A DNA stretch of 64,000 nt, from assembly GCF_002127325.2 (NCBI RefSeq), contig NC_035440.2:71609819-71673818 (forward strand), in the 5' to 3' direction. The stretch is from Helianthus annuus (lineage: Eukaryota > Streptophyta > Magnoliopsida > Asterales > Asteraceae). Position numbers and translations under genes: made by a program. A model generated the notes under the pieces. It did not search any database, was not told where the DNA came from, and saw nothing but the letters and a program-made list of their open reading frames with translations. Below, piece by piece: positions 1-12,600 of the stretch. How positions within the stretch are numbered: the stretch's first letter is position 1; each line of letters starts with the position of its first letter.

Positions 1-229
1 CTTTGTGATGATTGATGATATATGCTACACATAGGATGGACTCGTGCCTTAGCAACTTTAAAACTTGAAAGATAATAGTTGTACTTATTTGATTGTATTA
101 AACAATAAGTTCATTTATTCAATAAAACAAAATTTTTTATTCCATGGTTGTGAAACAATGATTCTGTTACGACACTCCCCGAAGTTTCCGCCACGTTTTG
201 TTGTTTTACGTGGTCGGGGTGTGACAACA
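1..229 (+). mobile_element. 3' end of an S5-family gypsy LTR (rest lies left of window)
   Basis: The reverse complement of this stretch matches the first 230 bases of the solo LTR at 43189 with scattered differences. It ends at 229 in the LTR-type terminus GGGGTGTGACA. No primer-binding site follows, so this is the distal end of an element inserted into the 5' LTR of gypsy G1; sequence matching G1's 3' LTR resumes just after it (around 230-250). The target duplication cannot be tested because the other end is outside the window. Small ORFs here are not coding. Confidence 0.75.
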
Positions 230-2774
230 GATGTATGCACCAACAGAAACCAAGTTAAAAATATAAGTTTTACTAAATCTTGGTTCTTACATAAACAAAC
301 ATTATTTTTGGTGGTTAAACAAGTGTAGAAACACTTGTGTAACAAAATGATTTCACAAAGAAGTATTTTTAGAAATGATGATCACAAGTTGTAAACATTT
401 ATATTCTTTAAAAATGAAGTTTTAAAGAACTAATCACACTTTAGAAGGTAACAAGGCTTACTAAGAACACTAGTAAGTTCCTACAAATTTTTACAAATAT
501 TCAAGTTCATGAAGTAGTAGATTATTACTTGATTTTAGCAAAATTGGTAAGTAAAGGTTGTTTATTGTTAATTGTGGATTGATTGTGATGATTTTCGCAA
601 AAGAAAATGATATGCTTGAAAACATGGAAACCTCCATTTTTAGGGGAAACTATGGCAAAATTTTCTAAAAATCTAAACACTTAGAAAAATATTTCTAAAC
701 AAGTATTTACAAGTGTATTTTAAACCATAAATTGTTACAAAAACTTTGCCATAATTTTTTGTTACAAAAATACAAATATCGGAGGTTGGTTTTTATAAAT
801 AAAAGTGACTAAATATGTATTTAGGATATATATATTTAGAAGACACCATGTGTGTGATTGTTTGTATATATTTTTTGTATTAGCTATATTATTTTAGGAC
901 ATGAAATAATATAACACATCAAATACCAAGGATTACTGTCCAAAAATATTACCAAAATTCCAAATAATGAATATACACATTTACACAAAAATATTGGTGA
1001 AAACCGAACTATGGAATAAGACTTACAAAATATCCCGGAAATTATTTACAAAGTATATTTTGGTAAATAATATTTTGGACACCAAGGAAATGAAAATATG
1101 ATTTTTACAATTGCTACAAGAATATATCATATTTTGACAAGGGAAAAATATATTATTTTTGACATGTAAGAATACATATTTTTCTTGAGATTTTTAGCAA
1201 ATATATTATTTTTAAGAAATATATATTTTCTTACACAAACACGAAGTACAATATTTTTGAGATGAAAGATATATTTTCTTGAATAAATATGAAATATATC
1301 ATTTTTGGAGAAAAATGAGTTTATATATATATTTTACAAGTTGGGCATGAAAATATATTAATTTTTGGAACTTATAAGAGAATACAAATATTTTTGCCAA
1401 AAGAAAAATTATAAATAATTTTCTAAATAAGATTTATTACAATATATATTTTGGAAGTATATACTGGTGGACTTTTATTAAAAGATAATATTCCAGAAAA
1501 ATTAATACGAAATTAAGTATAAAGAATACTTAATGAATACAATAAAAATACTTATTCTCATACGTATAAATGCACGCCGGAATACAACCCTAATACATGA
1601 CAAAAATATACAAGTATAAGAATACAAATACAAATACACCCATCCTTGGGAAGGAAATACAAGTATGAATACTTGGGAAGTATTAAGTTAAAATAATTGT
1701 TTCAACAATTATTCCAAAATTTAATAAATATAATTTAAGTTAAAATATTAATTATTTTAACAAATAATTATATAACTTGGGATAATATCGAAGATACACA
1801 GAAAGTAACTCAAAGACACTAACAAATACTAAATTAAGGCACGGCCCGTTCTAGTAGACATTAGTACATTGTAGGTAGTCGTGTTCACCGAAGGAGCTTG
1901 AGTTACGATTGTTGAAGACGCAAGACTGTGTGTTCATGTCCCCCCTTTTCTTTAAACTGTTTTGTTTTATAACTTCGGGGGTGAAGTACATGTTACAAAA
2001 TAATTACAAACAATTTCAATTGGTATGGTTAACTTTGGAAAGTAAAGTAGATCATGTGAATGGGTAGGCGCACTCTTAAGACCATTAATCCTCGTGTTAG
2101 GACCGAGGGGTATGAGTGATAGATCTATTTGGGTGTAGCGAGCCCACACCCGTGTGGACCAGGGTGGCCCATGAGGTGACTATACCTTACAGCCGGAGGC
2201 CCGGTACAAATCTGCTAGGTTTGAGCCTTCCTACGCCGTTGCACATATGTTAATGGCCTTGCAAACCATTAATCGATCTGTTTCCTTGTTTTGCTTTTAT
2301 ACCGAGATTTACAAAACTTACATACATACAATGATATCAAAGGTTTATTCATACACACAAACAAACACATAAACTCGCTCAAATTTTGTTGATGTTTTTA
2401 AAACTACATGTATTTCAGGGAATTAATAATGGATCTGGCGGGCGTTGAATGTTTCAAGCTGCGTTAAGAATAAATGATGTCATCCGTTGTTTTAGGGTTT
2501 GGTCAGCATGTCTTATTCCTGGACGAGACACGTCTCACAAATCCCGGTTTTTATATAGTATCTTTTGTCGAGTCTTTGTGAACTCTTAAACAAGTTGCAT
2601 GGGTTGTACTCGAGTTTGAAATCTTATGTCTTAAAAAATGTTGTTGCTTTCTTTCTAAACTTAATTTAATGGATGACCATCTATGGTTTTTATCACATAG
2701 TTGTTATGATTGAATGCAATGGTATTAAGAAAGTCACACCATAATCACGCTTCCGCAAAAGTCAGGGTGTGACA
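230..2774 (+). mobile_element. 5' LTR of gypsy G1 (left part missing)
   Basis: Positions 245-1860 match 11160-12790 almost base for base, 1861-2420 match 28921-29474, and 2421-2774 match 40044-40400. These are the three pieces of G1's 3' LTR, so this is the 5' copy. It ends at 2774 in GGGTGTGACA, directly before a primer-binding site. It is very AT-rich with no coding capacity. Roughly the first 1.5 kb of the LTR, including the promoter seen in the 3' copy near 10526, is off-window, cut away by the insertion ending at 229. Confidence 0.9.
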
Positions 2775-2777
2775 GCT

Positions 2778-2789
2778 TGGTATCAGAGC
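2778..2789 (+). other. Primer-binding site of G1 (initiator tRNA-Met type)
   Basis: TGGTATCAGAGC lies three bases after the LTR end. It is the usual plant LTR-retrotransposon site complementary to the 3' end of initiator tRNA-Met, where minus-strand cDNA synthesis starts. It fixes the 5' LTR boundary and the plus orientation of G1. Confidence 0.93.
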
Positions 2790-2968
2790 TTTGATTGTAG
2801 CGAACTAGGATTCCTTCTCGAGTCTAGACTACAATCATTAGGGCTCTCACGAAAATATTTTTACAACATGTTTTCATTGCATACGCGAAACGCCCAGATC
2901 CAGGAAAAACAAACATTTTTACAAAACAAAAAGACACGAAACACATTTCAAGGTTTATGTTCATGGTT

Positions 2969-3093
2969 CAGTCTGAGAGACTGGGTGGTTCAGTTTGAGA
3001 AACTGGGAGGTTTAGTCTGAGAGACTAGGTGGTTTAGTCTGGGAGACTGGGTAGTTCAGTCTGGAAGACTGGGTGGTTTGGTCTGGGAGACTA
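2969..3093 (+). repeat. Six-unit hairpin array in the G1 leader (22-nt period)
   Basis: Six 15-nt hairpins start at 2969, 2991, 3013, 3035, 3057 and 3079, exactly 22 nt apart. Each has a 6-bp stem and a 3-nt loop. Unit 1 is CAGTCTGAGAGACTG, unit 2 CAGTTTGAGAAACTG and unit 3 TAGTCTGAGAGACTA, so both arms changed together. Unit 5 is fully paired and unit 6 keeps pairing through a G-U pair in RNA. The array lies in the leader between the primer-binding site and the first ORF. Confidence 0.88.
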
Positions 3094-3186
3094 GGAAGGA
3101 TACGTGATTACATTGTCATTGGTTGCATGCTTAATGTTAGTAGTTGATATGTGTGCATATGTTGTGATTGTTTTGTTACAGACACT

Positions 3187-4591
3187 ATGTCATCATCCGA
3201 GAGTGGACTATCCGATACCGATGACCCCATGGCTGTAGTCTTAGATGATGAGATTGCACCCGAGCCAGAGATCTTTACTTCCGATACCGAGAGTGACCCG
3301 GAGATTATGTCCGACGATGACGACGACTTTCAGCCCTTTGCGTTGCCTGATTTCGGAGATGATTTACCGATTGCTGATGGTATCCTAGACGAGGATCCAT
3401 TTGTTATTCCTATTCCTGTGTACGATCATCTTATCATCGGTCACCCTGATGGTGAGCATGTCGTGGCACCGATCCTCACTCCTGTTCCTCTCATGGTCAT
3501 TCCTCCTGAGGATTGGCCATTCGATGATCTTTTTGATGACTTCGATCTATTTTTTGATGATCCCCCTGATGATGCCCATGGCGATGGAGAGCTCGACGAG
3601 GACATTGTTGATATTCCACTTCTGGGGATTCCTGTTATTGAGATTTCTTCTGATTCTAGTTTATATTCTGTCCCCGATTCCTTTGAGTCTGTATCCTCTT
3701 CCGCCTTACAGGCAGTTGGTTTGCGACGTTACGCCACTGATTCTGACGATGATACAGTTATGTCAGTTGCACCGATACCCCCACATGACATTGAGCCTGG
3801 ACTTGAGCTTGATTATATTCCCATTGATCAGCCTGTTGATGCACCCGCTGATTCTGAGCCAATACCTGCACCTGAGCCTTTACCTGATCATGATCCTATT
3901 CCATTTGGCATACCTAACATTGCACCTCTCATACCAGATCCGATTCCTGCACCCGCTGACCCTCCTTTCATTGAGTCAGTCACTCCCCCACTAGCACCTG
4001 CACCTATTGACGATACTCCTTTTCACCCCGTTGAGTCGGATGTGCACCATGTTGACCTACCTATTGTTTTCTTGTAGGATATACCCGCACCCCGTCCAGG
4101 GGAAGGCACTTCTAGCCAGCAGCCTAGCCATGTCCCACATGTTTCAGCAGCTTTCCCTCACATGCCTCAGTCTGCACCTTCTGCTCATTTTACTTCTTCA
4201 CCACTTGATGAGCCACTTAGATGGTTCCCACCTTATACCATGCCGATTTCTGATCCCTACCATCCCTCACCTTTAAATGGTTATACTCGGGATGAGTTAC
4301 TTTTATCATTGCAGCTCCAGTATGAGATCATGAGTCGCAAGATTTTAGAGCTTGAGATGACACCGCGACCTTTGCCATGTCTGTGTCAGCCTACATTTGC
4401 TCCTCGTTCATCACCATCCCCATTTTCACATCCTCCTGCACCGCTTACTCCATTTCCTGAGTTTGACACTCGCTTTCTTACCGTAGAGCAGCAGATCAGC
4501 TATTTGTTGCGTCACGTTTATGATCTTGAGGAGGAGCTTGCGTAGCTTGCTTTTTGTTCCTCCACCTCCTCCTCCACCACCATCAGCATAG
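3187..4591 (+). pseudogene. Acidic, proline-rich leader ORF of G1 (one stop, one shift)
   Basis: An ATG at 3187 opens a frame that runs to a TAG at 4075, continues in the same frame to a TAG at 4543, and after a small shift ends in a polyproline tract and TAG at 4589. The protein is extremely acidic in its first 200 residues (Asp/Glu runs), then rich in Pro-Ala-Pro, and finishes with a short leucine-rich, coiled-coil-like segment. It has no zinc knuckle or enzyme motif. I recognise this composition as an extra ORF found before gag in Asteraceae chromoviruses; its function is unknown. It starts about 400 bp after the primer-binding site and just past the hairpin array. An accessory or Gag-like structural role is only inference. 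Confidence 0.72.
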
Positions 4592-4949
4592 ACGGTTTTT
4601 GGTTTTATGTAGGTAGCTTACTTTTGATGAGAGCACCGCTATTGAGCTGAGCTAGTGAAGCCTTTTGGAGACCACCTTTTGACTGTATGACTTATGGTAG
4701 ATTGATAGACATTTTGGACAAGGGTAGTGTGACCCTGTGTTCCCTTTTGATACGATACTTATGTAAAACATGTAACTGTAATTGTGGTCGATGATTAATG
4801 AAAGCTCAATCGTAATGTTCTCATTAAATACATTGTTAATTTACTTGTTTATGCTATGATTGCATGCTTACTTGTTATAACAAACACTATTATATACGTA
4901 CTACTTACTATATACATAAGACCTGACCTATACAATCTTATTTTAGAAG
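4592..4949 (+). other. Spacer between leader ORF and gag of G1
   Basis: About 360 bp with no coding signal or strong repeat. It separates the acidic ORF from the gag start codon at 4950. I see no convincing promoter here. Confidence 0.6.
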
Positions 4950-6258
4950 ATGCCTCCTCGAAGGAACAATCAGTTGCCCACAACAGAGGCAGAACTGCAA
5001 GAACGGATTTCACAAGCAATCGCACAACATGAGGCCTTACGCTCTGAACACAACGGAGGTACCTCAGGAAATAACCCACCTCATGGTAATGTTTAAGTCA
5101 CTCAAGACACATTACGATACATTTGGACATTCCATGTGCGTTTGCTAATGCTTATTGTGAATGATGTTGCCTGTACATGCTGTACTTACAAGCAGTTCCT
5201 TGACTGCAAGCCTCTGAACTTTGACGGCACTAGAGGTGCTGTAGCTTTCGTTAGATGGGCTGAGAAAACAAATTCCATGCTGCGGATGAGCAAGTGTGTG
5301 CCAGAGCACCAGGTCACTTACATTTCTGGACTACTCCTAGACGGAGCTCTATCCTGGTGGAACCTTCAGGTTCAGACTCTAGGAGAGGAAGCAGCATATG
5401 GTGTGACTTGGGATGAGATGAAAGAACTGATGCGCAAGAAGTACTGCTTGAGAGCTGAGATTCAGAAGTTGGAGACCGAGTTCTGGAATCTGAAGATGGA
5501 TGGACCTAAGATTGCTGAATATGTGCAGAGATTTCACGACCTGTCTCGTGTTGTCCCCTACATGGTAGAACCGGAATTCAAGAGAGTCGAACGCTTCATC
5601 TGGGGATTGGCACCCCAAATAATGAGCATGGTGACTACTTCGAAGCCCCCAACGATCACTGAGGCCATTGATTTGAGTGTGGCATTGACTGAAGAAGCAA
5701 TTAGATTGAACAAGTTTTCGATCTATGAAGGGAAGACGAAGGAGACTCATGTTGAGTCGTCAGGAGAGAACAAAAGGAAGTTCTCAAATTTCAAGAAGGG
5801 AACCCAAGGAAACAACAGTGGTAACAAGAAGAGAGATGTGAATCCACCAGCTGAGGTTAAGACTGGTGCTGTTACTTCTGGTGCTGAGGTTAAAGGAAAA
5901 GGATATATGGGCACCATGCCCAAGTGTGATGTATGTCAGTTTCATCACGTTGGTCGATGCAGAGCTGAAAAGTGTGAAACGTGCGGAAAAGTTGGCCATG
6001 CCAAAGAGACATACTGGTATGGTGCCGGCCGTGGAAATAATGGACAGAGAGGAAATGGTAATGGCAATTGAAACCGTAGTGGCAACGCATGTGGCAACAG
6101 AAACCAAGGTGGAAATCAAGGAGGTAATGGCAATCGTGGTGGTTCTGGAACCCAAGCTGCTAATGGAAACCGCAACCAAAACAACAACCAGGGTGGCACT
6201 GGAAACAAGCAAGGATGCTTTAGTTGCGGAGATGTCGGGCATTTAAAGCAAGATTGCC
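4950..6258 (+). pseudogene. gag: gag of gypsy G1
   Basis: The frame starts at ATG 4950 (basic N-terminus beginning MPPRRNN), is broken by TAA at 5094 and TGA at 6069, and otherwise stays in one frame into pol. A retrotransposon Gag domain is clear at 5200-5720, with the hallmarks FVRWAEK, ALSWWN, MKELMRKKYC and FIWGLAPQI. A basic, Gly/Asn-rich tail follows with cysteine clusters (CDVCQFHHVGRC, CETCGKVGH at 5927-6003) and a CCHC knuckle CFSCGDVGHLKQDC near 6219-6258. The product would form virus-like particles and bind genomic RNA. The two stops prevent a full-length Gag. Confidence 0.9.
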
Positions 6259-8200
6259 CAAAGAACAATCAAGCCCAAGGAAGAGTCTTCAACATAGGAG
6301 CTAGGGAAGCTCGACATAATCCGAACGTAGTTACGGGTACGTTCCCTATCAACCAACACTTTGCATCTGTACTATTTGATACTGGTGCCGACTATAGCTT
6401 CGTATCCCTAGAATTTAAGAATATACTTGGGTTAGTTGCTAGTAAGTTAGAAATCCCGTATTCAATAGAACTAGCTAATGGAAAGCTAGTAGTGGCAAAC
6501 GAAGTAATTAGAGGTTGTGTAATAGAGCTCGGAGAGCATGAGTTTACGCTTGATCTTCTGCCAGTCGAGTTGGGAAGCTTTGACGTGGTAGTTGGAATGG
6601 ATTGGTTGTCAAGCAACCGAGCTGAGATCGTATGCCACGAGAAGATCCTTTGTATCCCGATGGCGAATGGAGAGACGATTATAGTGAATGGAGAGAAACA
6701 CGATACTCCTCTAAGGATTATCAGTTGTTTGAAGGCCCGAAAGTTTTTACAGAAAAGACGTGTTGCCTTCTTGGCTCACATTGTTGACAAGGAAGCTGAA
6801 GAGCCGAAGCTGGAAAATATCCCGGTGGTAAGAGACTATCCTGATGTCTTCCCCGAAGACTTGCCAGGATTGCCGCCGCAACGACGAGTCGAATTCCATA
6901 TTGACTTGGTACCAGGCGCCGCGCTTGTAGCCAAGGCACCCTATCGACTTGCGCCTTCCGAGATGCAAGAGCTGTCGACGCAACTTCAGGAACTTTTGGA
7001 CAAGGGATTTATTTGACCAAGCTTCTCGCCTTGGGGAGCTCCAGTTCTATTTGTCAAGAAGAAGGACGATAGTTTTCACATGTGCATTGACTACCGAGAG
7101 CTGACCAAGTTGACCATCAAGAATCGGTATCCCTTGCCGAGGATTGATGACCTCTTCGATCAACTTCAAGATTCAAGTTACTACTCCAAGATCGATCTTC
7201 GATCAGGTTATCACCAGCTGAGGATTTAGGAAGAGAGTATACTGAAGACTGCCTTTAAAACTCGTTAGTTTCTAGTGATGTCGTTTGGGTTAACAAATGC
7301 ACCGGCAATGTTTATGGATCTGATGAAACGAGTTTGCAAGCCATATCTCGATAAATTTGTGATTGTATTTATCGATGATATTTTGATTTATTCGCGGATG
7401 AAGGAAGAGCATGAACAACACCTTAGAGCCATCTTAGAGCTGCTCAAGAAGGAGAAACTGTATGCTAAGTTCTCAAAATGTGAGTTCTGGTTGCGTGAGG
7501 TATAATTCCTTGGTCATATAGTGAATGAAGATGGAATCCATGTGGATCCCACCAAGATCGAGGCGATTAAGAATTGGGAAACTCCGAAGACGCCAACTGA
7601 GATCCGTCAGTTTCTAGGTTTAGCTGGGTACTATCACCGATTCATTGAGAATTTTTCAAAAATCGCTCAACCGTTGACCTCCCTTACTCAAAAGGACAAG
7701 AAGTATGAATGGGGAGATAAACAAGAAGAAGCTTTTCAGTTGCTCAAGAATAAGCTTTGCGATGCACCTATTTTATCCCTACCCGAAGGCACCGATGACT
7801 TCGTGGTATACTGTGACACCTCGCGTTAGGGATTGGGTTGCGTGCTAATGCAGCGACAGAAGGTTATCGCTTATGCTCCACGCCAGTTGAAAGTTCATGA
7901 GAAGAATTACACCACGCATGACTTGGAATTAGGCGCAGTGGTGTTTGCTTTGAAGATCTGGCGACATTATTTGTATGGCACCCGATGTACAGATTACAAG
8001 AGCCTTCAGCACATATTCGATCAGAAAGAGCTTAATATGAGACAGAGACGATGGGTTGAGTTATTGAAAGATTATGATTGTGAAATCAAATATCACCCAG
8101 GAAAGGCGAATGTGGTGGCAGACGACTTAAGTCGGAAAGAGAGGATTAAGCCCATAAGGGTTAGGGCTCTGGAGATGATCATTCAAACAGCCTCTCGTTG
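6259..8200 (+). pseudogene. pol: Protease, reverse transcriptase and RNase H of G1 (decayed)
   Basis: The gag frame continues. The aspartic protease has VLFDTGADYSFVS near 6367. RT begins with FVKKKDD near 7050, followed by [18 protein letters not shown] near 7192 and the catalytic YXDD-type motif [10 protein letters not shown] at about 7366-7395. RNase H follows, with [27 protein letters not shown] and VVADDLSR. In-frame stops occur at 7014, 7227, 7266, 7503 and 7827, and a few residues are missing after 7260. A frameshift at about 8170-8200 separates this part from the integrase. At 7014, 7227, 7503 and 7827 the stop is one C-to-T change away from the residue seen in related copies. The element is dead but its order (PR, RT, RH, IN) is typical Ty3/gypsy. 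Confidence 0.92.
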
Positions 8201-9645
8201 CGCATTCGTGCTGCGCAGAAAGAAGCTCTCAAGAAGGAAAACTTGAAGGATGAATTTCTCCGTGGGATGGAGAACCAGTTGGTACCCAACAAGGAAGGAA
8301 CCTTGTGTTTTATGGGACGAATTTGGGTTCCGCTTGCTGGTGGTCTTAGAGATGTGATCTTTGATGAAGCTCATAAATCAAGGTACTCGATCCACCCAGG
8401 ATCGGATAAGATGTACCAAGATTTGAAGGAATATTACTGGTGGCCAAGACTGAAGGGTGAAGTTGCAACTTATGTTGGAAAATGTTTAACATGTGCCAAG
8501 GTGAAGGCCGAGTATTAGAAGCCTTCAGGTCTTCTGCAACAACCCGAGATACCTATGTGGAAGTGGGAGCAGATCTCGATGGATTATATAACAAAGTTGC
8601 CAAAGATACCCAGAGGTCATGATACGATTTGGGTAATCGTAGACCGTTTGATAAAGTCTACGCACTTTCTGCCAATCAGAGAGAAGGATAACACTGGTAA
8701 GCTAGCTGAGCTGTACCTAAGGGAGATTGTTGCACGTCTTGGAGTGCCTATCTCGATTATATCTGATAGAGATGGGAGATTTGTGTCAAGGATTTGGAAA
8801 TCTTTCCAAGAAGCGTTTGGTTCACAGTTGAATTTGAGCACCGCATTTCACCCACAGACGGACGACCAAAGTAAGAGAACGATTCAGACACTTGAAGATA
8901 TGTTACGAGCTTGCGTAATGGAGTTGGGTGGCAGTTGGCACACTCACTTGCCTTTGGTAGAGTTCTCCTATAACAACAGCTACCATACAAGCATTCAAGC
9001 TGCACCATTTGAAGCTCCCTACAGACGAAAGTGTCGATCACCGTTATGCTGGGCAGATGCAGGCGATAGGCAGTTAGTTGGTCCCGAATTGGTCCAAGAG
9101 ACGACAGATAAGATCATACAGATCCGAGAGCGCATTAAGGCGGCTCGTAATCGCCAGAAGAGCTATGCGGACCAAAGAAGGAAACCTTTGGAGTTTGAAG
9201 TGGGAGATATGGTACCGTTAAAAGTCTCACCTTGGAAAGTGTAGCACGCTTTGGGAAGCATGGAAAGTTAAACCCATGATTCATTGGACCGTTCAAAATC
9301 CTGGAGAGGATTGGTTCTGTAGCATATAAGTTGGAACTACCTGCAGAACTTAATGGTGTTCATGATACATTCCATGTATCTAATCTGAAGAAGAGTCCAA
9401 CTCAAGAGACAGTGATCATACATGCCGATGAAGTTCACATTGACGACACACACCACTTTACCGAAGAACCTGTTGAGGTTACTGACTGGAAAGTTAACAA
9501 GACTCGGAGGAGTAGTGTTAAGCTTGTCAAAGTAAGATGGAACGCACGTCAAGGCCCCGAGTTTACTTGGGAGCGTGAGGACCGTATGAAAGCTAAATAC
9601 CCGCATTTATTCCCTAACACCCCTGCAGCTAGTAGTAGAGCTTAA
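8198..9645 (+). pseudogene. pol: Integrase with chromodomain-like tail of G1 (decayed)
   Basis: The HHCC zinc domain is at about 8370-8510 ([19 protein letters not shown]). The catalytic core runs from [11 protein letters not shown] near 8575 through [10 protein letters not shown] and [27 protein letters not shown] stops occur at 8516 and 9242, and a one-base frameshift just before 9242 puts the C-terminus in another frame. The last 100 codons (9331-9645) hold the GPF/Y-like region and a chromodomain-type end, VRWNARQGPEFTWEREDRM. This tail places G1 among chromoviruses, probably the Tekay/Del lineage. Such tails guide integration to heterochromatin. The true stop is at 9643, just before the polypurine tract. 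Confidence 0.9.
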
Positions 9646-9670
9646 AACTTCAGGACAAAATTTTCTTAAC

Positions 9671-9680
9671 AGGGGGAGAA
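9671..9680 (+). other. Polypurine tract of G1
   Basis: AGGGGGAGAA immediately precedes the 3' LTR start TGTGACAA at 9681. It is the expected primer site for plus-strand DNA synthesis. Confidence 0.88.
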
Positions 9681-12600
9681 TGTGACAACTGTAAAAAATT
9701 CAGGTATCCGTACAAATAATTAACCTTGATTAGTGATTAATGACTGTGCTGAATTGCAATTAAGTGCTTTCTGAATTCTGCCATATACATTGCATCACAT
9801 ATTGCTTGATGTCATATCATTATTGCATGATAGCTTTTTAATTCAGATGATGCATTAAGTACAATTAGCACAGTTATCTGATAAATCAGGAAAATGCTGA
9901 CAGAACTCAGCACATAGACAGACAGTGCATTGAGACACAGAATGAGCCAAAAACTAAGTACTACGCTAGTGTAGTGTGTAGGAAAGTGAGGATCACAAAA
10001 CTGCCTTTCTAAGTGATAGTTTAAGTGCCGGAAAGTGCCTAAAACTCACCCAAAGTGCTGAATTCAGCAAAAATTAGCATTTTAACAATCTAATATCATG
10101 CAGAAATATGATTAAATGGTCCTGAATGCTTTCCTAAGTGTCGGGAATCAAAAGTGTCACAAAAGGTACATAAAGCACAGTAAACTGCAAAGTTTAGCAC
10201 TTTAACGAACCAGTAACCAACCGAACAACCGGACACTACCCGAAACATCAAATTCACGCTTGAGGCATTGTTTTAACATTACCAAGCTAGTTATGGTCCC
10301 CGAACATCATAACACCCTATAAAATATCAAGTAACTAAGTAACTAACTATATACTTGAATTTTTACCCTAAACTAACTATATGATTAAACCTACTCCACA
10401 TACCCCCCCCCTAGTAATCGGCCCATGCCTCACCCCATACCTCAAGATTTTATTTCAATATTAAAAGGGATATTATTCCCTCTCTAATGACACATTACAC
10501 AAGAGTTAGAATGATGAACTTGGTTTATAAAAGAATATACAAGACCATGAGTTCATTTCACACACACTAGAAAAACACACAACTCTCTCTCCCTCTTGCC
10601 TTGCTCTCGGCCGACCCCAATCACCACCATTATTCATCCATTCTCAACCATTCAAAGCTTATACAAAGGTGCAAGAGATCATACAAAGAAGCTAGGAGCT
10701 TGTGGAAGTTCAAGAACCTCTCTTATTTGCTTTTATCCATCTCATTTCTTCACTTGATCATCCCTAGCCTTGTGCTAGTGGTAAGAATCTTAATATTACC
10801 AGTTTACTTCTATTTTAAGTGGTTAAAAAGAGAAACACAACCATAATCTTGAAGAACACTAAGATACATAAGAAGTAAACATGAACATAAGCATGATTAA
10901 TGATGAAACTAAGTTGTTTATGTGATGATTTGCTTGTTGAATGTTGTTTGTTCATGTATATGATATAGATCATCATATGATCTTGCTAGATCATGATTAA
11001 AAACATAATCTAGCAAGATGAGAAAGTAGAAATATTGTAGGATGATGGATCATCCACACAAAGATCATGAACTTGAAAGAATACATGGATTTCTTGAAAA
11101 ATAGTGATCAAAGTAAGTTGTTAGTCACATAGATCTAAAGATTTATGGATGAGTTCTCAAAGAAACCAAGTTAAAAATATAAGTTTTACTAAATCTTGGT
11201 TCTTACATAAATAAACATTATTTTCGGTGGTTAAACAAGTGTAGAAACACTTCTGTAACAAAAAGATTTCACAAAGAAGTATTTTTAGAAATGATGATCA
11301 CAAGTTGTAAACATCTATATTCTTTAAAAATGAAGTTTTTAAAGAACTATTCACACTTTAGAAGGTAACAAGGCTTACTAAGAACACTAGTAAGTTCCTA
11401 CAATTTTTTACAAATATTCAAGTTCATGAAGTAGTAGATTATTACTTGATTTTGGCAAATTGGTAAGTAAAGGTTGTATATTGTTAATTGTGGATTGATT
11501 GTGATGATTTTTGCAAAAGAAAATGATATATTTGAAAGCATGGAAACCTCCATTTTTAGAGGGAAACTATGGCAAAATTTTCTAAAAATCTAAACACTTA
11601 GAAAAATATTTCTTAACAAGTATTTACAAGTGTATTTTAAACCATAAATTGTTACAAAAACTTTGCCAAAATTTTTTGTTACAAAAATACAAATATCAGA
11701 TGTTGGTTTTTATAAATAAAAGTGACTAAATATGTATTTAGGATATATATATATTTAGAAGACACCATGTGCATGATTGTTTGTATATATTTTTTGTATT
11801 AGCTATCTTATTTTAGGACATGAAATAATATAACACATCAAATACCAAGGATTACTATCCAAAAATATTACCAAAATTCCAAAGAATGAATATACACATT
11901 TACACAAAAATATTGGTGAAAACCGAACTATTGAATAAGACTTACAAAATATTCCGGAAATTATTCACAAAGTATATTTTGGTAAATAATATTTTGGACA
12001 CCAAGGAAATGAAAATATGATTTTTACAATTACTACAAGAATATATCATATTTTGACAAGGGAAAAATATATTATTTTTGACATGTAAGAATGTATATAT
12101 TTCTTGAGATTTTTAGGAAATATATTATTTTTAAGAAATATATATTTTCTTACACAAACACGAAGTACAATATTTTTGAGATGAAAGATATATTTTCTCG
12201 AATAAATATGAAATATATCATTTTTGGAGAAAAATGAGTTTATATATATATTTTACAAGTTGGGCATGAAAATATATTGATTTTTAGAACTTATAAGAGA
12301 ATACAAATATTTTTGCCAAAAAAAAAATTAAAAATAATTTTCTAAATAATATTTATTACAATATATATTTAGGAAGTATATATTGGTGGACTTTTATTAA
12401 AAGATAATATTCCGGAAAAATTAATACGAAATTAAGTATAAAGAATACTTAATGAATACAATAAAAATGCGTATTCTCATACGTATAAATGCACGCCGGA
12501 ATACGAGCCTAATACATGGCAAAAATATACAAGTATAAGAATTAAAATACAAATACACCCATCCTTGGGAAGGAAATACAAGTATGAATACTTGGGAAGT

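Noticed and set aside
2969..3093. Regularly spaced short repeats resembling a CRISPR array
   Set aside because: Units are contiguous 22-nt repeats with no unique spacers, in a plant retrotransposon leader with no cas genes.
3401..3994. 197-codon hydrophobic ORF in another frame of the acidic ORF
   Set aside because: It is the +1 shadow of Asp- and Pro-rich codons, which yields Leu/Ser-rich peptide. It is not an independent gene.
10601..10846. 81-codon ORF with a hydrophobic stretch in the G1 LTR
   Set aside because: Not supported by any family. It lies in the likely transcript leader of the LTR, and composition alone explains the hydrophobic run.
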